From Methanocella_A sp035319305 (GTDB taxonomy: Archaea > Halobacteriota > Methanocellia > Methanocellales > Methanocellaceae), in contig DATHCY010000205.1 in the NCBI GenBank assembly GCA_035319305.1, positions 1 to 9,984 of the forward strand: a stretch of 9,984 nucleotides of DNA. The letters are read 5' to 3'. Positions 1 through 5,604 of the stretch are shown here, piece after piece. The notes beneath the pieces are model-generated. The model made no database searches. It worked only from the letters and a program-made list of their open reading frames with translations, and was not told the origin of the DNA. The stretch's first letter is position 1. The number at the start of each line of letters is the position of its first letter. The position numbers and the translations under genes were made by a program.

Positions 1-961
1 TGAGCGTCGCTGGGTAGACAGTGTTATCCGTACGAGGATACGAGATCAGTCCGTTGATGTATAGCTCTTCGGCGATCTGCATGGCGCTGGCAGCGGTAAA
101 GCCGATGGCGCTGGCGGCCTTGACAAACTCGGTCGTATTGAAGGGGATTGGGGGCTGCTCCCGTTTGCGCTCTGATTTGACGTCTTTGACGACCGCGGTC
201 TTCCCGAGCTTCCTGTGAATGACCGTAGCCTCTTCCTTTTTATCGAAACGGCCCTTCTTGTGGGAAGCGGTAAATGACCGATCATCCTTGAGCAGCGTGG
301 CGACGATCTCCCAGTATGGTCTGGATGTAAACGCCTGGATCTCCTTTTCCCGGTCGACGATGAGTGCCAGCAACGGCGTCTGCACCCTCCCTACTGAGAG
401 GAACTCTTTGCCAAACTTATGGCCGGCGATCGACACGAATCTGGTCAATGCCGCTCCCCAGACGAGATCGATCTCCTGCCGGCATTCTCCGGCGGCGGCC
501 AGATCGAAGTCGATGGCTGCGGGGCTGGCGAAGGCCCGGGTGATCTCCACCCTGGTGAAGGAACTGTATCTCACCCGGTCAAATGAGGGGTTTGCCACCT
601 TTTTGATGATTCGACAAGCTTCGGCGCCGATCATCTCACCCTCCCGGTCATAGTCGGTAGCAATGGTCACCCTGTCCGCCCTCGGCCCCAGCATCAGCAG
701 CGCTGATACGATATCCTGTCTGGAGGGTTTTTCGATGATGGCCGCGCTGATAAGGCCTCGTGGCGGCACAGCGCTCCATTTCTGGTACTCAGGGGGGAAG
801 TCGATCTCTAGGATGTGGCCGGCGAGCCCGATCACAATGGCATCCGATGCCTTCGATCGGTACGAGGTGACGCCGCTGATCCGCTCCGGCATCCGGTCGG
901 GAAACAGGATTGCGGAGATCTTCTTAGCTGCGTCATTCTTTTCTGTGATTATCAGGTGCAT
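1..961 (-). CDS. topA: DNA topoisomerase I, type IA (N-terminal part, cut by window edge)
   Basis: Type IA topoisomerases relax negatively supercoiled DNA by nicking one strand through a tyrosine link and passing the other strand. The visible 320 residues begin MHLIITEK, which carries the Toprim acidic residue (E7), and reach the Toprim metal motif ATDYDREGE at 101-109. The motif SVGRVQTP is at 189-196 and the active-site motif SYPRTDN at 307-313, so the catalytic tyrosine (Y308) is inside the window. The C-terminal part, usually several hundred residues with zinc-ribbon motifs, lies beyond base 1. The ATG at 961 fits the usual family N-terminus. An AGGTGGAG sequence upstream is about 20 bases from this ATG, too far for normal use, and a TTTAAG element near 992-1001 would give only a short leader. 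The gene diverges from the cysteine-rich protein gene. Family identification is very secure. Confidence 0.97.
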   Translation of the reverse strand, partial: MHLIITEKNDAAKKISAILFPDRMPERISGVTSYRSKASDAIVIGLAGHILEIDFPPEYQKWSAVPPRGLISAAIIEKPSRQDIVSALLMLGPRADRVTIATDYDREGEMIGAEACRIIKKVANPSFDRVRYSSFTRVEITRAFASPAAIDFDLAAAGECRQEIDLVWGAALTRFVSIAGHKFGKEFLSVGRVQTPLLALIVDREKEIQAFTSRPYWEIVATLLKDDRSFTASHKKGRFDKKEEATVIHRKLGKTAVVKDVKSERKREQPPIPFNTTEFVKAASAIGFTAASAMQIAEELYINGLISYPRTDNTVYPATL

Positions 962-991
962 GATGATATCAAGTGGACTACTCCACCTGTT

Positions 992-1001
992 GAAACTTAA
1001 A
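992..1001 (-). promoter_or_regulatory. Candidate TATA element for topA
   Basis: On the minus strand the sequence reads CTTTAAGTTT, a reasonable archaeal TATA element. Transcription would start near 971, about ten bases before the topA ATG. This would leave the AGGTGGAG sequence outside the transcript. The assignment rests on position and composition only. Confidence 0.35.
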
Positions 1002-1036
1002 GGTTAGTAATGTGGGATGAAAGTAATAGGCGAGGC

Positions 1037-1066
1037 TTTTCACCCCTGATCTTTTCACCCCCTGAA
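1037..1066. repeat. Tandem direct repeat CTTTTCACCCC in the topA upstream region
   Basis: CTTTTCACCCCTGA at 1037-1050 is followed at 1052-1066 by the same word with one extra C. On the minus strand this is GGGGTGAAAAG twice, 40-70 bases upstream of the candidate topA TATA element, with 15-base spacing. It could be a regulator site or a chance duplication. Confidence 0.4.
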
Positions 1067-1242
1067 TACTGGCATTTTCCTTATTTACTTTCTGATGAAA
1101 ACCGCGCCAGGAATATGAGCCGGTGTCAACGGCTTTCACAGTACCGGACGACCGTTCATGATGGATTTTGGCCGTGGATTTCGTCAGATCGTCTTATTCT
1201 ATTAAGCGTTATTATGAGCTGTCGGGGGATAATATTAAAAAA

Positions 1243-1560
1243 ATGATCGCAATGGCCTTAATAATGGCAGTTCCGGTCCTGCTCGCCTGTAGCGTAATCC
1301 CGGCGGCAGCGGTATTACCCGATACGGGCTCCTCGAGCTCCTGCCTGGGATGCCCAGGGTGCCCAGGCTGTCCGGGGGCGCCAAATAAGACCCCTGGAGA
1401 GCCGGGATGTTACGGATGCCCGAACTGCCCGGGATGCCCGGGCTACAATGGTACGCCGCAGAACCCGGGAGGACCGGGATGCATGAATTGCGGCGGGGCC
1501 GGGTGTCCGAACTGCCCGAACTGCCCTAAAAGGCCCGAACAGGGTCTGTTTACACCGTGA
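1243..1560 (+). CDS. Small secreted cysteine-rich protein with CPG triplet repeats
   Basis: I do not recognise a named family. The 105-residue product starts with a hydrophobic stretch (residues 1-23, ending IPAAA) typical of an export signal. Within it LLAC16 also resembles a lipobox, so it may be a lipoprotein. The mature part is almost only Cys, Pro, Gly, Asn and small residues. Its 13 cysteines sit three residues apart in clusters: 34/37/40/43, 56/59/62/65, 80/83 and 88/91/94. They are embedded in GCPGCPGCPG-type runs with linkers of about a dozen residues rich in Pro and Gly. Gly-Cys-Pro triplets favour an extended polyproline helix with cysteines along one face, which suggests metal binding or cross-linking outside the cell (inference). 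The ATG at 1243 is preferred because the signal begins there. The frame opens 25 codons earlier at 1168, which would add a charged segment. The GGGGG at 1224-1228 is a weak, distant ribosome site. Confidence 0.7.
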   Translation: MIAMALIMAVPVLLACSVIPAAAVLPDTGSSSSCLGCPGCPGCPGAPNKTPGEPGCYGCPNCPGCPGYNGTPQNPGGPGCMNCGGAGCPNCPNCPKRPEQGLFTP

Positions 1561-1617
1561 TTCTGGCTATGGACAACGGGCACGGTAATAGGTTCGAATG
1601 ACGGGTAGTCTGCCAGA

Positions 1618-1635
1618 TTTAAAAACATATTTATC
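1618..1635 (+). promoter_or_regulatory. TATA element for the DUF457 gene
   Basis: TTTAAAAACATATTTATC is a strong AT-rich archaeal promoter element in otherwise mixed sequence. Its centre lies about 26-35 bases before the possible starts at 1652 and 1658. The transcript should therefore be leaderless or nearly so, which fits the lack of any ribosome binding site before the gene. Confidence 0.65.
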
Positions 1636-1657
1636 CTAGGGCACCGTCATTTTGGCT

Positions 1658-2554
1658 GTGGACAGCCTGACACACGCGTTGGTTATATCCATTATTTTCG
1701 GAGTGACAGGCCGATGGGATCTGATCCCGTTTGCGATCCTAGGCGCTGTCACTCCAGATATTGACGTGGTCTTCCAAAGATTTTCCGATCGCAACCCGGG
1801 GCTCTATATTTTTACCCATGGCGGCGTTACCCACAGCTTGGCAGGAGCGGTAATCACATCCATTATATTCTCGATCCCCGGATTGTTCGTGATCCCGGCG
1901 ATCTGGCCTGCTTATCTGCATGCCGGTCCGGCACCAATATTCGGAGCAGCGATGTTGGGAGCCTTATCGCATGTGCTGCTGGATTATCTGGCTTACCCGG
2001 GAATACCACTTCTCTACCCACTCAGCGACCGGAAATACACGTTGGGTGTCATGGGAGGCCCCAACGTGTTTCTAACCGTCGGCAGCGTTGCATATATTGC
2101 CCTGATAGCAACCGGGCATGCAAGCTCCCCCTGGCCCTATACCGTATTCTTCATTGCGATCATCCTGGCGAGCACGGGATTGAAGGCGTATATCAGCCGG
2201 AAAGTTGAAGGCATAGCGATTCCGGCCATGAACCCGATGAGATGGCTGATCATGAAGGAGACGCCGAACTCGCTTTTCATCTACTGGTTCAGCTTTCTCA
2301 AAGGTCCGGCGAACCCTGTTGCATATGGAAAAGCCACGGGCCTGGAGCAAGGCGTTCACTATGAGGATAGCCCGGAGCTACGTCGCATGAGATATCATTC
2401 GTACGTTGTGATCGCCGGACTGGAAGGGAATAAAATCACCTTCCGCGACCCGGTGAGGATGGATGGATATATCTGGTACCCGCCATACTTCAAGAGCATC
2501 ACGGTGCCGATGAAAAAGGACATGCCGATCGGCATAGTAGATAACAACATTTAA
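1658..2554 (+). CDS. DUF457/YdjM-type membrane-bound metal-dependent hydrolase-like protein
   Basis: Members of this family (YdjM/DUF457) are multi-pass membrane proteins with conserved His and Asp residues, annotated as membrane-bound metal-dependent hydrolases; the true substrate is unknown. The 298-residue product shows the family order. It has LTHA near the start (H6), PDID at 33-36, HGGVTHS at 54-60 (H54, H59), SHVLLD at 104-109 (H105, D109), and the PLSDRKY motif at 121-127 (D124). About six hydrophobic segments cover residues 10-180, and a hydrophilic C-terminal domain follows. The GTG at 1658 gives MDSLTHA, the usual family beginning; a TTG two codons upstream at 1652 is also possible. 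There is no ribosome binding site, consistent with a leaderless message. It converges on the SemiSWEET gene. Family call is strong, function is not. Confidence 0.88.
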   Translation: MDSLTHALVISIIFGVTGRWDLIPFAILGAVTPDIDVVFQRFSDRNPGLYIFTHGGVTHSLAGAVITSIIFSIPGLFVIPAIWPAYLHAGPAPIFGAAMLGALSHVLLDYLAYPGIPLLYPLSDRKYTLGVMGGPNVFLTVGSVAYIALIATGHASSPWPYTVFFIAIILASTGLKAYISRKVEGIAIPAMNPMRWLIMKETPNSLFIYWFSFLKGPANPVAYGKATGLEQGVHYEDSPELRRMRYHSYVVIAGLEGNKITFRDPVRMDGYIWYPPYFKSITVPMKKDMPIGIVDNNI

Positions 2555-2646
2555 TGATTTGCTGAGCTTTGGTGTTCCCTTACAGGGGTTTCCCGCGGGG
2601 TAGCACGAAAACTGGATAACACGTATTTCACAGATGACTCGCCCAA

Positions 2647-2671
2647 TAAAAAGAAGACCAAAGGCCTTTTT
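2647..2671. terminator. Bidirectional terminator between convergent genes
   Basis: The 10-bp palindrome AAAGGCCTTT at 2660-2669 is followed by a T run to 2671 on the plus strand. On the minus strand it is followed by CTTCTTTTTATT. Both the DUF457 gene and the SemiSWEET gene would run into T-rich ends here, as expected for archaeal oligo-T termination. Confidence 0.55.
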
Positions 2672-2697
2672 ACAATATCAAGGTGGTATAGGGAATG

Positions 2698-2952
2698 TCA
2701 CGGATAAATTCTCTTGAGCGCCAGTATCAGGATACAGAGGCTGAGGCTCAAAGCATTCCATATCATGATCACAAGGTCCGAGCGTAGGATTCCATACCCC
2801 AGCCAGAGCAGCATGCCCGTGGCCATGATCATGAAAAAGAGCGTCGAGATGTCGCCCGATGATTTGTTCTGGATGATTTTTATGATCTGAGGGATGGTGC
2901 TGCCAGTAGTCAGCGCCCCTGCAACCAGCCCCATTATGAAGATGCCATCCAT
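2698..2952 (-). CDS. SemiSWEET sugar transporter (single three-helix PQ-loop unit)
   Basis: SemiSWEETs are the small prokaryotic relatives of SWEET sugar transporters. Each subunit has three transmembrane helices and two subunits form the facilitative pore. This 84-residue product has the normal family length. Helix 1 contains TIPQIIK (residues 19-25) with the PQ signature, followed by the short loop NKSSGDIST before helix 2. Helix 2 has the W-x-GYG pattern, and helix 3 has the WNALSL segment with the expected asparagine, ending in a short basic tail. The ATG at 2952 is chosen; a TTG three codons upstream (2961) is in frame. The candidate TATA element puts transcription start near 2956, so translation is probably leaderless. 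The substrate cannot be read from the sequence. It converges on the DUF457 gene. Confidence 0.88.
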   Translation of the reverse strand: MDGIFIMGLVAGALTTGSTIPQIIKIIQNKSSGDISTLFFMIMATGMLLWLGYGILRSDLVIMIWNALSLSLCILILALKRIYP

Positions 2953-2977
2953 TACACCCAAAAAAACCGCTTAAAGT

Positions 2978-2986
2978 AGATATATC
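2978..2986 (-). promoter_or_regulatory. TATA element for the SemiSWEET gene
   Basis: AGATATATC lies about 26 bases before the start region on the minus strand. This predicts a transcript beginning near 2956, a few bases before the ATG at 2952. Confidence 0.55.
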
Positions 2987-2995
2987 TTGTCTATA

Positions 2996-3023
2996 GGGAG
3001 GGTGCCACCGGGAGGGTGCCACC
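2996..3023. repeat. Exact 14-bp tandem repeat with palindromic core upstream of the SemiSWEET promoter
   Basis: GGGAGGGTGCCACC occurs twice without a gap, at 2996-3009 and 3010-3023. Each copy contains GGTG-C-CACC, a 4+4 inverted repeat around one base. The pair sits about 40-67 bases upstream of the predicted SemiSWEET transcription start, just behind the TATA/BRE region. This is a plausible place for an activator or other regulator to bind. Confidence 0.6.
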
Positions 3024-3079
3024 TCATTAGGATGCCCGCTGCAGTTCTCTCAAGATCCGACCTGCAGCACTCATCAGCG

Positions 3080-3580
3080 CTACGCGTTTTTATATGGCAT
3101 GTATCGCGCCTGGGCCGCCTCGAAATCACGGGAGAGGATGAATGACATCAGCTCTTTCACGGTGCTGAACAGGTATTCTTTAGGAAGCTGAAGCTCTTTC
3201 AGCGCATAAACGTGGTTGACGTGGAAGATCTGCAGCGTGGCGCATGATTCCCTGATTAGTACATTCCGGTCCCCGTCGCAGGTCTTCTTCCATGCTTTGA
3301 ATTCCCGGTCGCCGCTGAATAACGCCCTGGCTCTTGCGCCGGTATAGTCGACGCCGTCTTTTCTGATGGCAAGATCGTCGCCATCGACCACAGCTTTTAC
3401 GATCCTGTTGGTGCCAACCTGGTATTCTAGGATGTCGCCATCGTAAAAGATCATCCGGTTATGGTCCGCTAAGTATTCGTCGCTGAGCGCACTGGTGATG
3501 CTGGTATAGCCCTTGATGTCCCTGAGGTTGTCCAGAAACTCCCGTACTGTCATTTCATTGCTGCCAGGATCTTCGATCAT
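3080..3580 (-). CDS. Hypothetical protein, 166 residues
   Basis: I do not recognise this family. The product is soluble in appearance, with no signal peptide or membrane segment. An N-terminal helical part (about 10-40) leads into a region of short beta-like stretches (about 43-90, including IFYDGDILEYQVG and IVKAVVDGDDLAIR). The C-terminal part (about 115-155) is helical. There are two cysteines (C101, C113). The ATG at 3580 is favoured by CCGGAG at 3590-3595, nine bases upstream. A second ATG at 3553 lies one base after the stop of the upstream small gene and is the alternative. With the first start the two genes overlap by 26 bases, which suggests joint expression. Codon use and length support a real gene. 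Confidence 0.72.
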   Translation of the reverse strand: MIEDPGSNEMTVREFLDNLRDIKGYTSITSALSDEYLADHNRMIFYDGDILEYQVGTNRIVKAVVDGDDLAIRKDGVDYTGARARALFSGDREFKAWKKTCDGDRNVLIRESCATLQIFHVNHVYALKELQLPKEYLFSTVKELMSFILSRDFEAAQARYMPYKNA

Positions 3581-3773
3581 CCCTGATATCTCCGGTCAAT
3601 TTATAGTAGTGAACTACCACGTCCTGAAGGGTTGTGGTTTCCTGTTTCATTGAAAGATGCTCGCCATTTTCTCGAACGAGAACGGTAGGGGCGTCTTTCT
3701 CCGCAGGTTGAGGCCGGGAACCGGTCCGTAAGAACATCAATCCTTTTTTGAGGATATTCACAGCGGCATTCAT
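3555..3773 (-). CDS. Small hypothetical protein, 72 residues, overlapping the next gene
   Basis: I do not recognise this protein. It starts with a basic, weakly hydrophobic segment (MNAAVNILKKGLMFLRTG), continues with a polar Pro-rich stretch, and ends with a charged tail. The ATG at 3773 is supported by AGGTGGA at 3779-3785, five bases upstream, one of the better ribosome binding sites in the window. Its 3' end overlaps the start of the 166-residue gene by 26 bases, as in a co-transcribed pair. A second frame over the same bases (3864-3601) has a worse start, which falls inside the putative TATA element. The short length and lack of known family make this a moderate call. Confidence 0.5.
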   Translation of the reverse strand: MNAAVNILKKGLMFLRTGSRPQPAEKDAPTVLVRENGEHLSMKQETTTLQDVVVHYYKLTGDIRDDRRSWQQ

Positions 3774-3861
3774 CCCGATCCACCTTCAGATACGCCCGAT
3801 ACTTGTACGACAACATCATGCTATACGCTACTCCGACTAAACTTAGCATACGACTTACAAC

Positions 3862-3869
3862 CATATATG
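3862..3869. promoter_or_regulatory. Palindromic TATA element CATATATG, possibly serving both directions
   Basis: This 8-bp palindrome would place a minus-strand start near 3839 (leader of about 65 bases to the 72-residue gene) and a plus-strand start near 3892, just before the H/ACA-like hairpin. No better TATA element is seen for either. Confidence 0.4.
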
Positions 3870-3904
3870 CTTCATCACATATGATTGAAAGTAATATACG
3901 CTGG

Positions 3905-3965
3905 AATCGAAGGGTTGGATTCGCCCCGGGCTAAAACGACCGGGTTTACACCAACCTTACAGCCC
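3905..3965 (+). ncRNA. Candidate H/ACA-type guide RNA hairpin
   Basis: A lower stem pairs 3910-3918 with 3951-3958 (8 pairs, one bulged G). It opens into a symmetric internal loop (3919-3924 and 3945-3950, six bases each) and closes again with CCCGG/CCGGG (3925-3929 with 3940-3944) under a 10-base loop. An ACA triplet (3959-3961) follows the lower stem directly, and exactly 14 bases separate the upper stem from ACA. Archaeal H/ACA guides have a stem-loop with a pseudouridylation pocket about 14-16 bases from a 3' ACA, so the geometry fits. Against it, the apical loop lacks a clear kink-turn (GA on both strands), and I could not assign an rRNA or tRNA target. It may instead be another structured RNA. 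Confidence 0.35.
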
Positions 3966-4024
3966 CAATTCTATAAGTGATTCTCCGCTTATAACAATTA
4001 CCATTGCAGGAGCCGCCAGCGGCG

Positions 4025-4046
4025 CTTAACGGGGTTAAGTTTAACC
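4025..4046. promoter_or_regulatory. Overlapping TTAAC inverted repeats upstream of the cation transporter
   Basis: CTTAAC (4025-4030), GTTAAG (4034-4039) and TTAACC (4041-4046) are three copies of one half-site in alternating orientation. They form CTTAAC-ggg-GTTAAG and GGTTAA-gt-TTAACC. The cluster lies about 50-70 bases upstream of the transporter TATA element and is a candidate operator for a metal-responsive regulator. The link to metal is inferred from the downstream gene only. Confidence 0.4.
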
Positions 4047-4093
4047 GAATAATATGCAATTAGAATGGTGCTCGTCGCTTACCGACAATAATC

Positions 4094-4103
4094 CTAAATA
4101 TAA
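4094..4103 (+). promoter_or_regulatory. TATA element for the cation transporter gene
   Basis: CTAAATATAA centred near 4099 predicts a transcript start near 4125, giving a leader of about 20 bases. The only purine-rich sequence before the ATG is GTGAG, a weak ribosome binding site. Confidence 0.5.
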
Positions 4104-4144
4104 TGAGCGCATACCGAATATTTTACTGGCGACCGTGAGAAACG

Positions 4145-5101
4145 ATGAATAGTCCTATAGAGGAATTAAACAGGGAAAAAACGAATGTCGCCCGCATTTC
4201 GGTGTTATCCAACCTGATGCTGGTCATCCTGAAGCTCGGCGTGGGCACGACGATCGGCTCCGTCAGCGTGATATCTGAGGCGATACACTCTGGCATCGAT
4301 CTGATCGCAGCGGTCATCGCCTACTTCTCGGTGAGATCGTCCAGCAAGCCGCCTGACCAGGACCACAAATTCGGGCATGGTAAGATGGAGAACATCTCGG
4401 GAACTATCGAGGCGATTCTGATCTTCATTGCCGCCGGAATGATCATCCTGGAAGCCTACGACAAGTTCGGCAGGATCTCCCGCGGGGAGGTCATACAGGA
4501 TGTCAGCCTGGGCATAGTCATCATGCTTATTTCGACCGCTGTGAACTTTTTCGTGTCACGGAAACTTATGCAGGCTGCGAAGCGCACCGAAAGCATCGCG
4601 CTTGAGGCCGATGCTTTGCATCTGCGCACCGACGTGCTGACGTCCTTCGGCATCTTCGCCGGCCTGGTCGCTATAAAGCTGACGGGCTTCGCGATCCTAG
4701 ACCCGATCTTCGCCATCCTGGTGGCGCTATTCATCCTGAAGGCCGCGCTGGACCTGACGATCAAGTCGGCCCGGGATCTGATGGATGTACACCTGCCGCC
4801 GGAGGAAGAGAGGGATATCGAGAATATCATCAAGGATCACTCCCAACAGTTCGTGGGGTTCCACGAACTGCGGACGAGAAGGTCCGGCTCGGACCGGTTC
4901 ATCGACCTGCACCTCGTTGTATCCAGGGAGCTATCCATCGAGCAGGCCCATAACCTGGCCGATCACATCGAGAACGACATCAAAGGGCGGTTCCCCCGGT
5001 GCAGCGTGATCATCCACGTAGAGCCCTGCGATAATGGGGATCACTGCGATATATGTATGGCCCGGGAATGCAGCAAGAGCCACGTGCAGCCTGAGGAATA
5101 A
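4145..5101 (+). CDS. Cation diffusion facilitator (CDF) transporter, zinc-type site
   Basis: CDF proteins are dimeric membrane antiporters that export divalent metals in exchange for protons. The 318-residue product has the family length and order: six transmembrane segments within about residues 17-205, then a cytoplasmic domain. The transport site is read from HxxxD in segment 2 (H48, D52, within SEAIHSGIDLI) and HxxxD in segment 5 (H159, D163, within DALHLRTDVLTS). In characterised members HxxxD on both sides is typical of zinc exporters, while manganese exporters usually have DxxxD, so zinc is the best guess. HKFGHGK at 74-80 is the conserved loop after segment 2. The C-terminus ends with a less usual cysteine/histidine tail (C295, H300, C301, C304, C309) that may bind metal. 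It appears to be a single-gene unit with its own promoter. Confidence 0.94.
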   Translation: MNSPIEELNREKTNVARISVLSNLMLVILKLGVGTTIGSVSVISEAIHSGIDLIAAVIAYFSVRSSSKPPDQDHKFGHGKMENISGTIEAILIFIAAGMIILEAYDKFGRISRGEVIQDVSLGIVIMLISTAVNFFVSRKLMQAAKRTESIALEADALHLRTDVLTSFGIFAGLVAIKLTGFAILDPIFAILVALFILKAALDLTIKSARDLMDVHLPPEEERDIENIIKDHSQQFVGFHELRTRRSGSDRFIDLHLVVSRELSIEQAHNLADHIENDIKGRFPRCSVIIHVEPCDNGDHCDICMARECSKSHVQPEE

Positions 5102-5140
5102 CTTTTAGGTTATCCGAGCTGGATGCGCTCAATCTCGATG

Positions 5141-5150
5141 TGGATATAAA
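5141..5150 (+). promoter_or_regulatory. TATA element for the membrane protein/winged-helix unit
   Basis: TGGATATAAA is a good TATA match and predicts a start near 5173. A second AT-rich element (GGATATATTC, about 5177-5186) would predict a start near 5207. Either start excludes the upstream in-frame ATG at 5160. Confidence 0.45.
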
Positions 5151-5216
5151 GGCGCCTTAATGTATAGGACTAGCCGGATATATTCGAACCTCCATACGGT
5201 TATACCGGTGAACCGC

Positions 5217-5588
5217 ATGGCGGACGAAGACCAGAATATAGACTGGGAACTAAAAACGTTGAATGCTGTATACGATGAGCTGTCTAAGGATGCCAGGACC
5301 ATCGCCACGGATCTGCACGAGAGTGTGGAGGCCTACCAGATGCTTGGGCTTTATCTGCTGGGTTTTAGTTTCGGTATGGATTTATACATCATCGAAACCC
5401 ACGGCATTGCCGCGTCGGACTATGGTACCATCCTCATATGGTTGATCTTCGTCAACCTGATTCCCATCGCAGCCGGCCTTTTCGTCTTCCGCCGGTCATT
5501 CTGGCTCAATGTTAAGTACAGGACCCTGTTCTCGCTGGAACAGGACATCAGGCTCAAGGAATTTAGGAAGAATCGTGCCAGGAAATAG
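5217..5588 (+). CDS. Small two-helix membrane protein of unknown function
   Basis: I do not recognise the family. The 123-residue product has an acidic N-terminal helical segment (residues 1-40, coiled-coil-like, including ELKTLNAVYDELSKDA). Two hydrophobic segments follow at about 41-59 and 69-91, joined by a short loop, and then a basic cytoplasmic tail (RTLFSLEQDIRLKEFRKNRARK). The ATG at 5217 is chosen because GGTG sits about eight bases upstream, whereas the in-frame ATG at 5160 would fall before the likely transcript start. The winged-helix gene begins 16 bases after its stop, so the two are probably co-transcribed. Positive charges at the C-terminal end suggest that both termini face the cytoplasm (inference). 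Confidence 0.75.
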   Translation: MADEDQNIDWELKTLNAVYDELSKDARTIATDLHESVEAYQMLGLYLLGFSFGMDLYIIETHGIAASDYGTILIWLIFVNLIPIAAGLFVFRRSFWLNVKYRTLFSLEQDIRLKEFRKNRARK

Positions 5589-5604
5589 GGGCAGGGATCA
5601 TATA

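Larger units (their letters stand above)
3774..4144. other. Non-coding stretch with multiple hairpins between divergent genes
   Basis: No convincing gene is seen on either strand. The stretch holds CATATATG at 3862-3869, which can act as a TATA element in both directions. It also holds an H/ACA-like hairpin (3910-3961), a second hairpin (3972-3993, 8 pairs with one G-U, six-base loop), a GC-rich hairpin (GCCGC/GCGGC, 4012-4023), and a set of TTAAC inverted repeats (4025-4046). The promoter of the cation transporter closes it. The density of structure is higher than in the other intergenic regions of this window. Confidence 0.6.

Noticed and set aside
1010..1246. Plus-strand open frame of 78 codons between topA and the cysteine-rich gene
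   Set aside because: It covers the upstream regions of two divergent genes, has no ribosome binding site, and its composition (many Ser, Arg, Trp, Pro) does not look like a protein domain.
1320..1550. DNA-level tandem repeat or CRISPR-like array in the cysteine-rich gene
   Set aside because: The repeated TGCCCGG-type words follow from the protein's Cys-Pro-Gly triplets. They are not exact repeats with regular spacers.
2072..2359. Minus-strand open frame within the DUF457 gene
   Set aside because: It lies wholly opposite a well-conserved gene and has no family features.
2592..2599. Palindrome CCCGCGGG after the DUF457 gene as an operator or attachment site
   Set aside because: It is short, GC-rich and lies between convergent gene ends where regulation is unlikely. 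It may add a little to termination.
3601..3864. Minus-strand open frame of 87 codons over the 72-residue gene
   Set aside because: Its first ATG lies inside the putative TATA element, it has no ribosome binding site, and its second half is a low-quality shadow of the better-supported frame. A frameshift joining its hydrophobic start to the other frame was considered, but nothing supports it.
3907..3931. Possible tRNA fragment left by integration (CGAAGGG and ATTCG resemble the complement of a T arm)
   Set aside because: The match to the nearby tRNA-Val is only short separated words with an insertion, no attachment-site pair exists, and the H/ACA-like fold explains the sequence better.
3905..4000. 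Possible remnant of an IS605/TnpB-type element end or its guide RNA
   Set aside because: The hairpins are suggestive, but there is no TnpA or TnpB coding trace, no recognisable terminal sequence and no target duplication.
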